In this document: positions 16,500 to 24,116 of the stretch, one piece after another
Layout of the letters: each line of letters opens with the position of its first letter
Numbering within the stretch: the first letter of the stretch is position 1
DNA from: JANQJA01 sp965267485
Lineage (GTDB): Bacteria > Pseudomonadota > Gammaproteobacteria > Pseudomonadales > Azotimanducaceae
DNA length: 64,000 nucleotides
Assembly (NCBI GenBank): GCA_965267485.1
Contig: OZ254080.1
Location: forward strand, 124,001 to 188,000
Direction: 5' to 3'
Program-made: the position numbers and the translations under genes
The notes under the pieces: model-generated
What the model was told of the DNA's origin: nothing
Database searches by the model: none
Seen by the model: only the letters and a program-made list of their open reading frames with translations

Positions 16500-17173
16500 G
16501 CCAATGCGCCGATCGCGTGGTACCCGGCCAGCAGGAATCCACCGGTCATCAGGCACTGGTTGATGGCAAGGCGGGCGCGAGCGTGATCGTGAATGATTCC
16601 GACAGGCAAGAGCATCATGATCATTGCGAGGGCCACGAGCTGTCCGAGTTCTACGCCGATGTTGAAGCTGATGAGGTTGACGATCAGGCCCTCGGGATCC
16701 ATCGCCAGTTGCTGCAGTCGCGTGGCCAGACCGAGACCGTGGCAGAAGCCGAAGCCCAGCACGGCGAGCCTCGGGTCAGGGGATACGCCGATGAGTGCGT
16801 TGAACCCGTCGAGGTTCTCGATCGCCTTGTAGACGATGGATAGTCCGATGATGGCATCGATCCAGGCCGGCGCGAACTGCCAGTCCATCAGTACACCTGA
16901 CAGCAGCGTGATGCTGTGTCCTGCCGCAAAGAGGCTCACATAGAGCGCAACATCCCGCGCATTCGACACGAAGAACACGATCGCAACGAGATACAACAGA
17001 TGGTCGTACCCGGTGACCATGTGTTTCGCGCCGAGGTAGATGAACGGCCCGATGGCGGTGCCGGCAAGTCCGCGGACGTACTCCGCGTTGGCATCCGTCA
17101 CGTTGTGGGCGAGCGCCGCCGATGTGAGCCCGAGCAGCAGGGTTCCAACAATCAGGCGTCGCCCGGGGCTCAT
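16496..17173 (-). CDS. HupE/UreJ_2 family membrane protein
   Basis: Protein of 225 residues with a signal peptide ending at SAALAHNVTDAN and about six membrane helices. Conserved polar motifs lie within helices: VTGYDHLLYLVAIVFF, LFAAGHSITLL and GFCHGLGLATRL, the histidine/aspartate signature of this family. HupE of rhizobia is a nickel permease, but this longer subfamily has not been assigned a metal. The start at 17173 follows from a TGATG overlap with the upstream gene; the same arrangement links it to the downstream anchor protein, so the two are probably made in fixed ratio. Confidence 0.85.
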   Translation of the reverse strand: MSPGRRLIVGTLLLGLTSAALAHNVTDANAEYVRGLAGTAIGPFIYLGAKHMVTGYDHLLYLVAIVFFVSNARDVALYVSLFAAGHSITLLSGVLMDWQFAPAWIDAIIGLSIVYKAIENLDGFNALIGVSPDPRLAVLGFGFCHGLGLATRLQQLAMDPEGLIVNLISFNIGVELGQLVALAMIMMLLPVGIIHDHARARLAINQCLMTGGFLLAGYHAIGALA

Positions 17174-18213
17174 CACTCGCCGTCGAGTTCCGCCTGCTTC
17201 TCGCGCTCCATCAACCGCGCGCCGCGCATGATGTTGCCGAGTGCGTAGTTGCCCTCGTGACAGGCGTACTCGAACACCTTGTCGCCGGTACGTGGCCACG
17301 TGTACTCACCACGCCAGGGCGACTTCCATACCGTCGGATCGTCCACCTCGAACTGGTAGAGAATCGAGCCATCCGGCATTTTCCTGAAACGCTCGACCAC
17401 GTGCAGGTTTTCCGACGAGCCGCGATAGCCGGCATCAGGATGGAAGTTGGTCGTATCGACGACGAGCGTGTCGCCCTCCCACCAGCCGATTGAATCGCCG
17501 AGCCAACGTCGCATGTGGCTCGGCAGATGTTCGCCGCCAATCCGGATGATGCGTGCATCGTGCACCATTTCGACGAGGATCATCACGTGGTCCTCGGTCT
17601 GTACGATTCGCTTCAGGTTGTTGTACAGCACCGGGAGCATGGGTGGCCCGCCGGTCGAGCCGAAGCCGATGAGGCAGCGTTCGCCGAGCCCCCGCTGTTC
17701 CATATTGTCGTAAGGGCCGGAACCGTCGCCGGTTTCAAGCCACCACGCCTCGCCGGTGTTGCCGCGCCGGTACTCTGCGAACAGCCGCATCATCTCGCGC
17801 GCGGGTTCTGGCAGCATGTCGGGCATCCGCCCGTTCTCGGGGTACGTGATGATCGAGGTGCGGAACTTGCCGTCCACTTCCACGACGCTGTCACCATTGT
17901 CGATCCAGAACGTGTTGTAGCCGCCAACGTTGCCCGCGGCACCGGCAGAGCCATCGCCCCCTTCAGGCGGTGCGGTGCGATTCGGGTCGCTGCCCTTTTG
18001 TGCCTCGGCCTTGCGCGCGGCATCTTCGGCCGCGATCTTTTCGGCCTGCTCACGCGTGAGCGTCAGGTTGTTGCCGTAGATACGCGGCCGCTGCAGTGGT
18101 GTCAGCGTTGCCGTGTCGTAGGTACCGGAAAGATCCGGCACGTCGCTCGCGAATGTGGTGGTCGATGTCAGCCCGAGGCCGATGAACAGTATCGGTTGGA
18201 ACCAGTGTTTCAT
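17173..18213 (-). CDS. Periplasmic protein of unknown function (WEGDTLVVDTTNF family)
   Basis: Secreted protein of 346 residues with a signal peptide ending near TTFASDVPDLSGTYD. The mature protein starts with the LSGTYD motif seen in many secreted proteins of environmental bacteria, contains a Lys/Glu/Ala helix (about residues 50-75), and has the conserved block WWEGDTLVVDTTNF, then VVERF, YQFEVDDPTVW and YACHEGNY. These blocks recur in the next gene upstream, so the two are diverged paralogues. ATG 18213 follows GGAGGACTGATC. No function is known; the beta-rich repeats suggest a binding or enzyme domain outside the cytoplasm. Confidence 0.8.
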   Translation of the reverse strand: MKHWFQPILFIGLGLTSTTTFASDVPDLSGTYDTATLTPLQRPRIYGNNLTLTREQAEKIAAEDAARKAEAQKGSDPNRTAPPEGGDGSAGAAGNVGGYNTFWIDNGDSVVEVDGKFRTSIITYPENGRMPDMLPEPAREMMRLFAEYRRGNTGEAWWLETGDGSGPYDNMEQRGLGERCLIGFGSTGGPPMLPVLYNNLKRIVQTEDHVMILVEMVHDARIIRIGGEHLPSHMRRWLGDSIGWWEGDTLVVDTTNFHPDAGYRGSSENLHVVERFRKMPDGSILYQFEVDDPTVWKSPWRGEYTWPRTGDKVFEYACHEGNYALGNIMRGARLMEREKQAELDGE

Positions 18214-18215
18214 GA

Positions 18216-19067
18216 TCAGTCCTCCCTCGGCCTGGCGTGAGGTGATCGTGGCAGCGGTTCCCGACGCCACGGCCCGTAGAGCAACTCTTCGACAAATTCG
18301 ACGCACTTGAACTCCAGCATCTCGAAGTTCTTCTCCATGCGCCGGTACAGTGGCATCTCGATCGTCCAGGGGCGCGTGAATACCTCCGGGTCTTCGATCG
18401 TGGCCTGGTAGTTGATGTGATTGGGGCCGACCATCGTGTAGCGTTCGGTCACCTTCATCTGGTTGCTGTGATGCGTGCCCGTGCGATCCAGCCACGTACC
18501 GTCATGAAGGCCTGTCACCTCGACCACCAGCGTATCGTCATCCCACTTGCCGTGGCTCCAGCCCATCCACGTATCGATTGGCGCTTCGCCCGGGTCTTTC
18601 ATGTAGATGTCGCGTACCGCGCCGGCGAACTGGTAGGCGATGAAAAAGTCGCCGTCGCCCTGGAAAATCTGGAACGGATAGCCGATGTAGGTCGCACGCG
18701 GGACACCCGGCAGGTAGCACTTCACTTCCGGGTCCTCGTGCACCCAGTCGGCTTGCAGCTTCTCACGTTTTGCCTGCGCCTCTTCTGTATAGGGGATCAT
18801 GCCGCCCTCGCTGATGCTCCCGGTGCTGGGAGGTACGGCGATGGCTGCGCCAAGCGCCATGACCTCGACGGCGGCGAGCGGTCCCTCGGGCCCCTCACGC
18901 AGCATCGGTGCATGCGAGGCGATGTGTGCCTCCAGCCCGCTATTGGCCTCGGCAAGCGTTTGCCAGATGCCGTTCATGTTCGGTTTGCCATTCGGCAGGC
19001 GCGGAATCTCCGCAGCCTGGAGCCCGAGCGGCAGCGCGAGCAACATCACAATGATGAGTCTTGCCAT
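18216..19067 (-). CDS. Periplasmic protein of unknown function, paralogue of the adjacent gene
   Basis: Secreted protein of 283 residues with a signal peptide ending at LGLQAAEIP, then the PNGKPNMNGIWQ motif. Shared blocks with the 346-residue neighbour are WDDDTLVVEVTGL, VTERYTM, YQATIEDPEVFTRPW and FKCVEF, in the same order. A conserved Cys appears in EVKCYLPGVPR. ATG at 19067 is preferred to one at 19076 because GAGGGA lies nine bases upstream of the former and touches the latter. Only two bases separate it from the downstream gene, so they are co-transcribed. Confidence 0.8.
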   Translation of the reverse strand: MARLIIVMLLALPLGLQAAEIPRLPNGKPNMNGIWQTLAEANSGLEAHIASHAPMLREGPEGPLAAVEVMALGAAIAVPPSTGSISEGGMIPYTEEAQAKREKLQADWVHEDPEVKCYLPGVPRATYIGYPFQIFQGDGDFFIAYQFAGAVRDIYMKDPGEAPIDTWMGWSHGKWDDDTLVVEVTGLHDGTWLDRTGTHHSNQMKVTERYTMVGPNHINYQATIEDPEVFTRPWTIEMPLYRRMEKNFEMLEFKCVEFVEELLYGPWRREPLPRSPHARPRED

Positions 19068-19097
19068 AGTGCCCATTCCCTCTGTTTGGTCTTGTCG

Positions 19098-19223
19098 TTA
19101 TCCGTATGCGAGCTGAAGCAGTTCGATGACGCCAATGATCTGGATGATCCAGAACACGAGCCAGCCGCCGATGATGGTGGCAGACAGCCCGATCGCCAGT
19201 TTCTCGATCAGTGATCTCGTCAT
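19098..19223 (-). CDS. Small single-pass membrane protein
   Basis: Protein of only 41 residues: MTRSLIEKLAIGLSATI followed by a hydrophobic helix rich in Ile/Trp/Val and a short ELLQLAYG tail. The start at 19223 overlaps the upstream stop in TGATG, as elsewhere in this operon, which supports translation of this short frame rather than the longer frame that overlaps the upstream gene. It has no recognised homologue for me; it may be a subunit or helper of the two larger membrane proteins encoded just before it. Confidence 0.65.
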   Translation of the reverse strand: MTRSLIEKLAIGLSATIIGGWLVFWIIQIIGVIELLQLAYG

Positions 19224-19699
19224 CAGGAGAATCCTATCCATCGCCCGGAAGCCGCGACGCTGAACCAGATGGTGAGCGATGCAGCGGCAAGGAAGCGAGG
19301 CGTCCATCGGCCGAGCGTGTCGATGCCGGGCTTCAGCAGCGGCATCATCACGCCGTAGAAAAAGGCGAGACCCATCGCGAACCCGGCCATCTTGCTCCAG
19401 AAAAAGTCGTTGTAGTACAGCTTGATGGCAACGGCCGATGCCATGTAGATGCCCGACGCCGTCATGCCGATGAGCGCGAGCGTCACCCAGCGCCGGCTTT
19501 CCGCGACGATGACGTCGGCATCGACGTTCGTCATGAGCACGCCGAGGAGTCGCAGGTTCATGAGCAGCAGCATGCCGCCGAGCAGTGCCATCGATCCAAG
19601 ATGCACGGTTTGCACCAGCGCGAAGACACCGCCGTACGCCTTGGACACGCTCGCGAGCGCGGAGCCGTCGAGCCACTGGAAGAAGGCGAGGATGTCCAT
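19223..19699 (-). CDS. Multi-pass membrane protein of unknown function
   Basis: Protein of 158 residues with four to five hydrophobic helices, beginning MDILAFFQWLDGSALASVSKAYGG. The segment VQTVHLGSMALLGGMLLLMNLRLLG resembles the His-containing helix followed by an NLRLLG/DLRLLG loop in the neighbouring DUF6644-like protein, so the two appear related or paired. The start overlaps the upstream stop (ATG at either 19699 or 19702). A histidine in a membrane helix (QTVHLG) could bind haem b as in small cytochrome-b-like proteins; that is speculative. Confidence 0.75.
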   Translation of the reverse strand: MDILAFFQWLDGSALASVSKAYGGVFALVQTVHLGSMALLGGMLLLMNLRLLGVLMTNVDADVIVAESRRWVTLALIGMTASGIYMASAVAIKLYYNDFFWSKMAGFAMGLAFFYGVMMPLLKPGIDTLGRWTPRFLAAASLTIWFSVAASGRWIGFS

Positions 19700-20274
19700 C
19701 ATCCAGCCTCCGCCAGTTCCTGAACGCAGCCCGCCGCCCAGTACATGAAGCGGGACATGTCCTGATGGCAGTCGAACCAGTCGTAGGCGATCATGCGCCC
19801 GGTGGCGATAACGCCGATCCACAGTGACAGCGACAGGGCGGCGCCATACCGAATTCGTCGGGGTGGCACCGGGTCGGTATCCCAGCTGTCGACCGACCGG
19901 TTCATTGCATTGCGAAAGAGCAGCGCGTTGATGCCTGCGGCGATCAGTAGCACCACCTTGATGCGAAACCAGATGCTTTGGGTGGTGCGAACCGGGATGG
20001 CGTAGTACAGCAGCAGGCCCGTCATGACCATGATGCTGAAGCCGAGCACCATCGGAATGTCGAGGCGCCGGGCGATGGTCGATGCCGGTACGCCAGTCAA
20101 TGCGAGCCCGAGCATGCGCAGATCGATGACGGCAAGCATGCCGAGAAACACCATGAGCGTCAGCACATGGGTCGTCTCGATCCAGTTGTACATGTAATAG
20201 GACTCGTGGAGACCCGTGCTCCACGCGTGCGTGTCGAGCCACATGGCGAGTGCCAGCAGCCATTCATTCAGCAA
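19699..20274 (-). CDS. DUF6644-like multi-pass membrane protein
   Basis: Protein of 191 residues with about five membrane helices. The conserved stretch ESYYMYNWIETTHVLTLMVFLGMLAVIDLRMLGL places His and Asp residues at membrane boundaries, and a second histidine occurs in FDCHQDM near residue 170. It matches the pattern I recall for DUF6644. It is the first gene of the minus-strand cluster running to 15957. The arrangement of helix histidines would suit a haem or metal site, but this is not shown. Function unknown. Confidence 0.72.
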   Translation of the reverse strand: MLNEWLLALAMWLDTHAWSTGLHESYYMYNWIETTHVLTLMVFLGMLAVIDLRMLGLALTGVPASTIARRLDIPMVLGFSIMVMTGLLLYYAIPVRTTQSIWFRIKVVLLIAAGINALLFRNAMNRSVDSWDTDPVPPRRIRYGAALSLSLWIGVIATGRMIAYDWFDCHQDMSRFMYWAAGCVQELAEAG

Positions 20275-20331
20275 GGCTGGCCCCCCTCTTCAGGCCATCT
20301 GCACTCCGTTACTTTACAGAAAACCCGTGCG

Positions 20332-20360
20332 CAAAAAAAAGCCGGGGCGAACCCCGGCTT
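20332..20360 (-). terminator. Rho-independent terminator of the TonB receptor gene
   Basis: Read on the minus strand, a GCCGGGG/CCCCGGC stem of seven pairs (20341-20347 with 20352-20358, extended by AA/TT) closes a four-base loop and is followed by eight T residues (the A run at 20333-20340). It lies 22 bases past the receptor stop and just before the DUF6644-like start, so it separates the receptor transcript from the envelope cluster downstream. Confidence 0.93.
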
Positions 20361-20381
20361 CCTGTGCTTTCGACGTTGCCG

Positions 20382-23267
20382 TTACAGGGCGTCGAGATTC
20401 CAGGTCAGCCCGACCTTGATCATGCGGCCGAACGCGCTGTGGGTGAACGCGTCGTACGAAAGGTCGGTTGATGCCAGGGGCGGATCTTCATCCGTCAGGT
20501 TGATCACCGACAGTGACAGGGTCAGGTTGTCGAACATGTTGTTGATGTAGTGCACGTCATGAGTCACGTGACTGTCGATCGAGCCCAGTTCGGGCAGCGA
20601 AGGACGGACATCGTCGTAGCTCGAGACGTATCGCATATCGTAGTTCACACGATGCTCGTTGGTGCTCCACTTCGCGAACAGGTTCGCCTGGAGTTCAGGC
20701 TTCGGCGTGAACGGGTCGCCGTCATTGAGCAGGCCGGCGAAGTCACCGCCCGGCGCCAGCGTGTAGCCGTTGACGTCGACAAAGTCGTCAGACTCGAATT
20801 CCAGCACGTAGGTGCCGCGACCGCCGAGCGTCAGCGTGCCGCCTGCGACGTCGAAGAAGTCGTAGCGTGCATTGACGTCAAAGCCCGAGGTCTGGATGTC
20901 AGACCCGTTCAGGATGTTGACCTCGACACGCTGCAGACCGGCTGCCGGGATACCGGCCGGGAAGATGTGGCTGCGGAGAGCATCACACGCAGGCGTTCCC
21001 ACGCCTGTTCCGCCGTCTGCACAGTCATTGGCAATGTAGCCTTCGACGATCTGTGCCTCACTCTCGGTCTGGAACGGATCCTTGAAGTCGAAGGACCAGA
21101 AGTCCACTGAGCCATAGAACGCTTCCGTCTGCACGATGGCGCCAAGGTTCAGGGCGACAGCCTGTTCTTCCGAGAGGTTCGGGTTGCCGTTGACGTCAAC
21201 GGCCTTGAAGGCTGATGCCGAGTCGATGTACGTCAGCTCGGTGTTCGTTCCCGAGAGGAAGCTTTGCGGCGGGCCGCGGAAGGTCGTGGATGCGGAGCCG
21301 CGCAGCGTGAACACGTCGGATGCCTGCCAGCGGAACGCGATCTTCGGATCGAATGTCGAGCCAACGTCCTCATAGTCCTCATAGCGGAACGCGAGCTGCA
21401 CGTTCAGGTCACTGGTGACCGGCAGCGAGAACTCGGCGAACGCACCGTAGATGTCGCGGCTCGTGGACTCTTCGTCGGTCGCTGCGAGGAACGCGAGTCG
21501 ACCGGTCTGAACCGAGCAGTCGAGCGAAGCCGTGTGGCCAAGCGTAACGCTCACCGGATTCACGAAGGGGCACGGGTTGACGGCGCGGTTGCTGATGTCA
21601 GACAGCTCGAACGTGTAGTCCTCGGAGCGGCTCTGGACACCGGCCGCCCAGCCGATGTTTCCGCCTGCGAGCTGGATGTCCGTTTCGCCGCTGAACACGG
21701 CGTCGAGGACGAACAGCTCGTTGGTTGCGAACGACCACGGCTTCGCGGTCAGCCAGTCGATCAGCTCATCAGAGTTGGCGACGGCCGGGTTGTACTGCGG
21801 GTTCGATACGCCGTTGACTGCGGAAACCTCGATCGCGTTTGAGAACGGGTTGTAGTACTCGCAACCGCCCTGGCCGGGTGTGCCCGTTGCCTGATCGCAG
21901 TTGGGACCACCGAGCCCGTCGAGGGCAAAGCCCATCCGTTCGATGTACATGTCACTGCCGCCGTTGTAGCGCTCACGCTGAGACCAGCTGGCCGCGATGT
22001 TGTAGGTGATGCCGTTCTGGAACGAGCCATCGAGTGCGGCCGCGAAGCGCGCCGTTTCGGTGTTGCGAGGTGCCGTTTCGGGGACGCCACCGGGACGCCC
22101 AGCGACGCCCAGCATGCGGCCAACAACGAATGCGCCCTGTGCTTCAGGCGGGAACGGACCGACTTGCGTAAAGAGGCCGGGGTTCTGTGCCTTGAGATCC
22201 GCGAGTCCCGGATGCGTTGCCGGGATGAAACGGTCAGGACCGAACAGCGACTGCGGTGGATAAGACGGCGAGGTCTTCCACGCGGGCATGTCCATCTCGG
22301 CCCACAGCGCTTCCAGGTGCAGGCTCGTGTAGTCGTTGATGTCGTAATTCAGCTCGCCGAAGAAGCGGGTGTTCTCCGTCTCCTCGATCAGGTTGTCGAA
22401 GTACGTGTACTGGAATCGACAGTTGGGCTGGTTGCTCGGCAGGAATGCGAGCGAGCCGCCCAGCAGTTCGCACTGCGGGTCCGGGCCGCCGGCGCCAAGC
22501 AGGTTTGCCGGAGACGGACCGAACGCCGGCAGGAACCGTGGCGGGTTGCCGATGTTCGACCAGCCGCCTTCCGGATTCTCTTCGACGGGGCGTAGTGCCC
22601 AGTCGCGGTCGCGAATGCGAAGCTCGTTACGCTTCTCATATTCGGCCGACAGCGCCACATGGAGATCACCGGAGCGGAACCCGGCAATGGCGCCAATGGA
22701 ATTGTCACCGTCGGAGTCCTGAATGTTCTGGTGAGACGCGCGAACCTCAAACCCCTCGAAATTTTCGCGGGTGATGAAGTTGACGACGCCACCGATCGCA
22801 TCAGAACCGTAGGTGGCCGCGGCACCGTCTTTCAGTACTTCGAGACGGCCGATGGCAATGGTCGGGATGGCGCTGATGTCGACGCCGACAACCTCGGTGC
22901 CGACGTGGCGCCGGCCGTTGATCAGCACCAGTGTCCTCGCAGCGCCGAGGCCGCGAAGGTTGACGGTTGCGACGCCTTCATTGGCCTGGCCGCCGTCCTG
23001 GAACTGGTTGGTTTCACCCAGATTGCCGGAGGTGACGCCCAGATTGCGAACGAGTTCGATGACGCTCGGATTGCCGACGTCTTCGAGCTCGGCGCGGTTG
23101 AATACGTCAACCGGCAGGGCTGCGTCTTCGGGTGTGCCTCGGATGAATGATCCCGTGACGACGACCTCTTCGAGGACGTCGTTCTCGGCCGCGAATGACC
23201 CCGCGGTACCGAGTGAGAGCAAGGCAGCTACCGCAAAGCGCGATACTTGCTTTCGTGTGTAACTCAT
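20382..23267 (-). CDS. TonB-dependent receptor
   Basis: Outer-membrane receptor of 961 residues. A signal peptide (VAALLSLGTAGSFAAEND) precedes LEEVVVTGSFIRGTPEDA, the usual start of the plug domain, followed by plug motifs VNLRGLGAARTLVLINGRRH and AATYGSDAIGGVVNFITRENF. The long C-terminal barrel ends in GRMIKVGLTWNL with the typical terminal aromatic pattern. Large receptors of this type import oligosaccharides, peptides, lipids or polyphenols rather than simple siderophores. The start at 23267 (GGGAG upstream) is preferred over an in-frame extension to 23315 because the signal peptide then begins normally. Ligand unknown. Confidence 0.95.
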   Translation of the reverse strand: MSYTRKQVSRFAVAALLSLGTAGSFAAENDVLEEVVVTGSFIRGTPEDAALPVDVFNRAELEDVGNPSVIELVRNLGVTSGNLGETNQFQDGGQANEGVATVNLRGLGAARTLVLINGRRHVGTEVVGVDISAIPTIAIGRLEVLKDGAAATYGSDAIGGVVNFITRENFEGFEVRASHQNIQDSDGDNSIGAIAGFRSGDLHVALSAEYEKRNELRIRDRDWALRPVEENPEGGWSNIGNPPRFLPAFGPSPANLLGAGGPDPQCELLGGSLAFLPSNQPNCRFQYTYFDNLIEETENTRFFGELNYDINDYTSLHLEALWAEMDMPAWKTSPSYPPQSLFGPDRFIPATHPGLADLKAQNPGLFTQVGPFPPEAQGAFVVGRMLGVAGRPGGVPETAPRNTETARFAAALDGSFQNGITYNIAASWSQRERYNGGSDMYIERMGFALDGLGGPNCDQATGTPGQGGCEYYNPFSNAIEVSAVNGVSNPQYNPAVANSDELIDWLTAKPWSFATNELFVLDAVFSGETDIQLAGGNIGWAAGVQSRSEDYTFELSDISNRAVNPCPFVNPVSVTLGHTASLDCSVQTGRLAFLAATDEESTSRDIYGAFAEFSLPVTSDLNVQLAFRYEDYEDVGSTFDPKIAFRWQASDVFTLRGSASTTFRGPPQSFLSGTNTELTYIDSASAFKAVDVNGNPNLSEEQAVALNLGAIVQTEAFYGSVDFWSFDFKDPFQTESEAQIVEGYIANDCADGGTGVGTPACDALRSHIFPAGIPAAGLQRVEVNILNGSDIQTSGFDVNARYDFFDVAGGTLTLGGRGTYVLEFESDDFVDVNGYTLAPGGDFAGLLNDGDPFTPKPELQANLFAKWSTNEHRVNYDMRYVSSYDDVRPSLPELGSIDSHVTHDVHYINNMFDNLTLSLSVINLTDEDPPLASTDLSYDAFTHSAFGRMIKVGLTWNLDAL

Positions 23268-23628
23268 TGAAATGTAACTCCCCTTTACAGCTTTAGGTCC
23301 TGCGCGATTCCCCAAATACCGTCGCGTCGGGCCAGAGACTGGACCGACGGGATGCGCAGGATAGGGTTTACGACGGAGCGCGCATGATGGATGTCTTGCA
23401 AGTCTTTGTAAACCTTGAATAATTTTGTGGGCTTATGGTGCGTCGCAAAATTCCTGCGTTATCATTATGGGAATGGCAGAAATGACGACTCCATTGTGAG
23501 ATTGACCAGTTTCTTCCACAGCCTGCGGCGTCAAGTCACTGATTTAAATAAAAATTGTGTTGTGGCACGCGCATTGCTCAAACAGCCTGGGGCACTGCCC
23601 GAGACTGCAAATTTCTGGAGAAACAACA
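23268..23628. other. Intergenic region between divergent TonB receptor and DUF3192 genes
   Basis: This 361-base gap is visibly richer in A and T than the genes around it, notably at 23415-23440 and 23540-23560. It must hold the promoters of both divergent genes. On the plus side a sigma54-like element is seen at 23563-23577. On the minus side no sigma70 promoter stood out; a TTTACA / CATCAT pair with 17-base spacing near 23390-23420 is possible but weak. Short open frames here lack coding character. Confidence 0.6.
23563..23577 (+). promoter_or_regulatory. Sigma54 (-24/-12) promoter-like element
   Basis: TGGCACG, four bases, then TTGC followed by T matches the RpoN consensus TGGCACG-N4-TTGCW at every defined position; the GG and GC pairs are 12 bases apart as required. 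Predicted transcription start is about 23589, giving a leader of about 40 bases before the ATG at 23629. An A/T-rich stretch just upstream (23541-23558) could bend or bind IHF. The base before TGG is G rather than the preferred pyrimidine. An enhancer-binding activator would be needed; none is encoded in the window. Confidence 0.55.
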
Positions 23629-24018
23629 ATGATCGAAAGAACCCTGCTCATTCTGGCGTTGTCTGCCGTGACGCTCGCCGGCTGCGTGATTCACGTGGAT
23701 GCGACAGATGATGAAGACTGGACCGAGGTCCAGCGGGCCAATGAGCGCGCTGTCAGCCGCCTCGCGCTCGGCCGGAGTCTCGACAGCGTCCGCGCCGAGA
23801 TGGGCACACCCGAGTTCATCGAGTCGTTCGTGCGTGACGGCGAGGAATACACCGTCCTGTTCTACCGCACGCACCGCAGCCACGCCGACGGCCGCACGAC
23901 CCGTGACGAAACGACGCCGCTCGTGTTTGTCGACGGTGCGCTGGTCGGCTGGGGAGACAGCGCGATCGAGTATGCAACCGGCAATGGGCCAACCGTCATC
24001 AGTTCCTCAAAGCCCTGA
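23629..24018 (+). CDS. DUF3192 family lipoprotein
   Basis: Lipoprotein of 129 residues: lipobox LSAVTLAGC, then an acidic linker and a compact BamE/SmpA-like alpha-beta domain. Family signs are NERAVSRLALGRSLDSVRAEMGTPEF, the FYRTHR segment and DETTPLVFVDGALVGWG. Function of DUF3192 is unknown; the fold suggests envelope assembly or stress. ATG 23629 has GGAG nine bases upstream. A sigma54-like promoter precedes the gene by 51 bases. Confidence 0.85.
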   Translation: MIERTLLILALSAVTLAGCVIHVDATDDEDWTEVQRANERAVSRLALGRSLDSVRAEMGTPEFIESFVRDGEEYTVLFYRTHRSHADGRTTRDETTPLVFVDGALVGWGDSAIEYATGNGPTVISSSKP

Positions 24019-24116
24019 TGGCTCTCGCCTGCAACACGGGCGGCTGAGCGTGCGCCGCCGCTGAGGCAGATGCTACGCTCCCCCGATCAGTCATTCTGGT
24101 TGAGGGTGGGCGAGTT

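Noticed and set aside
19224..19676. Long version of the small membrane protein
   Set aside because: Would overlap almost all of the upstream membrane gene; the TGATG-coupled short start is consistent with the other genes of the operon.
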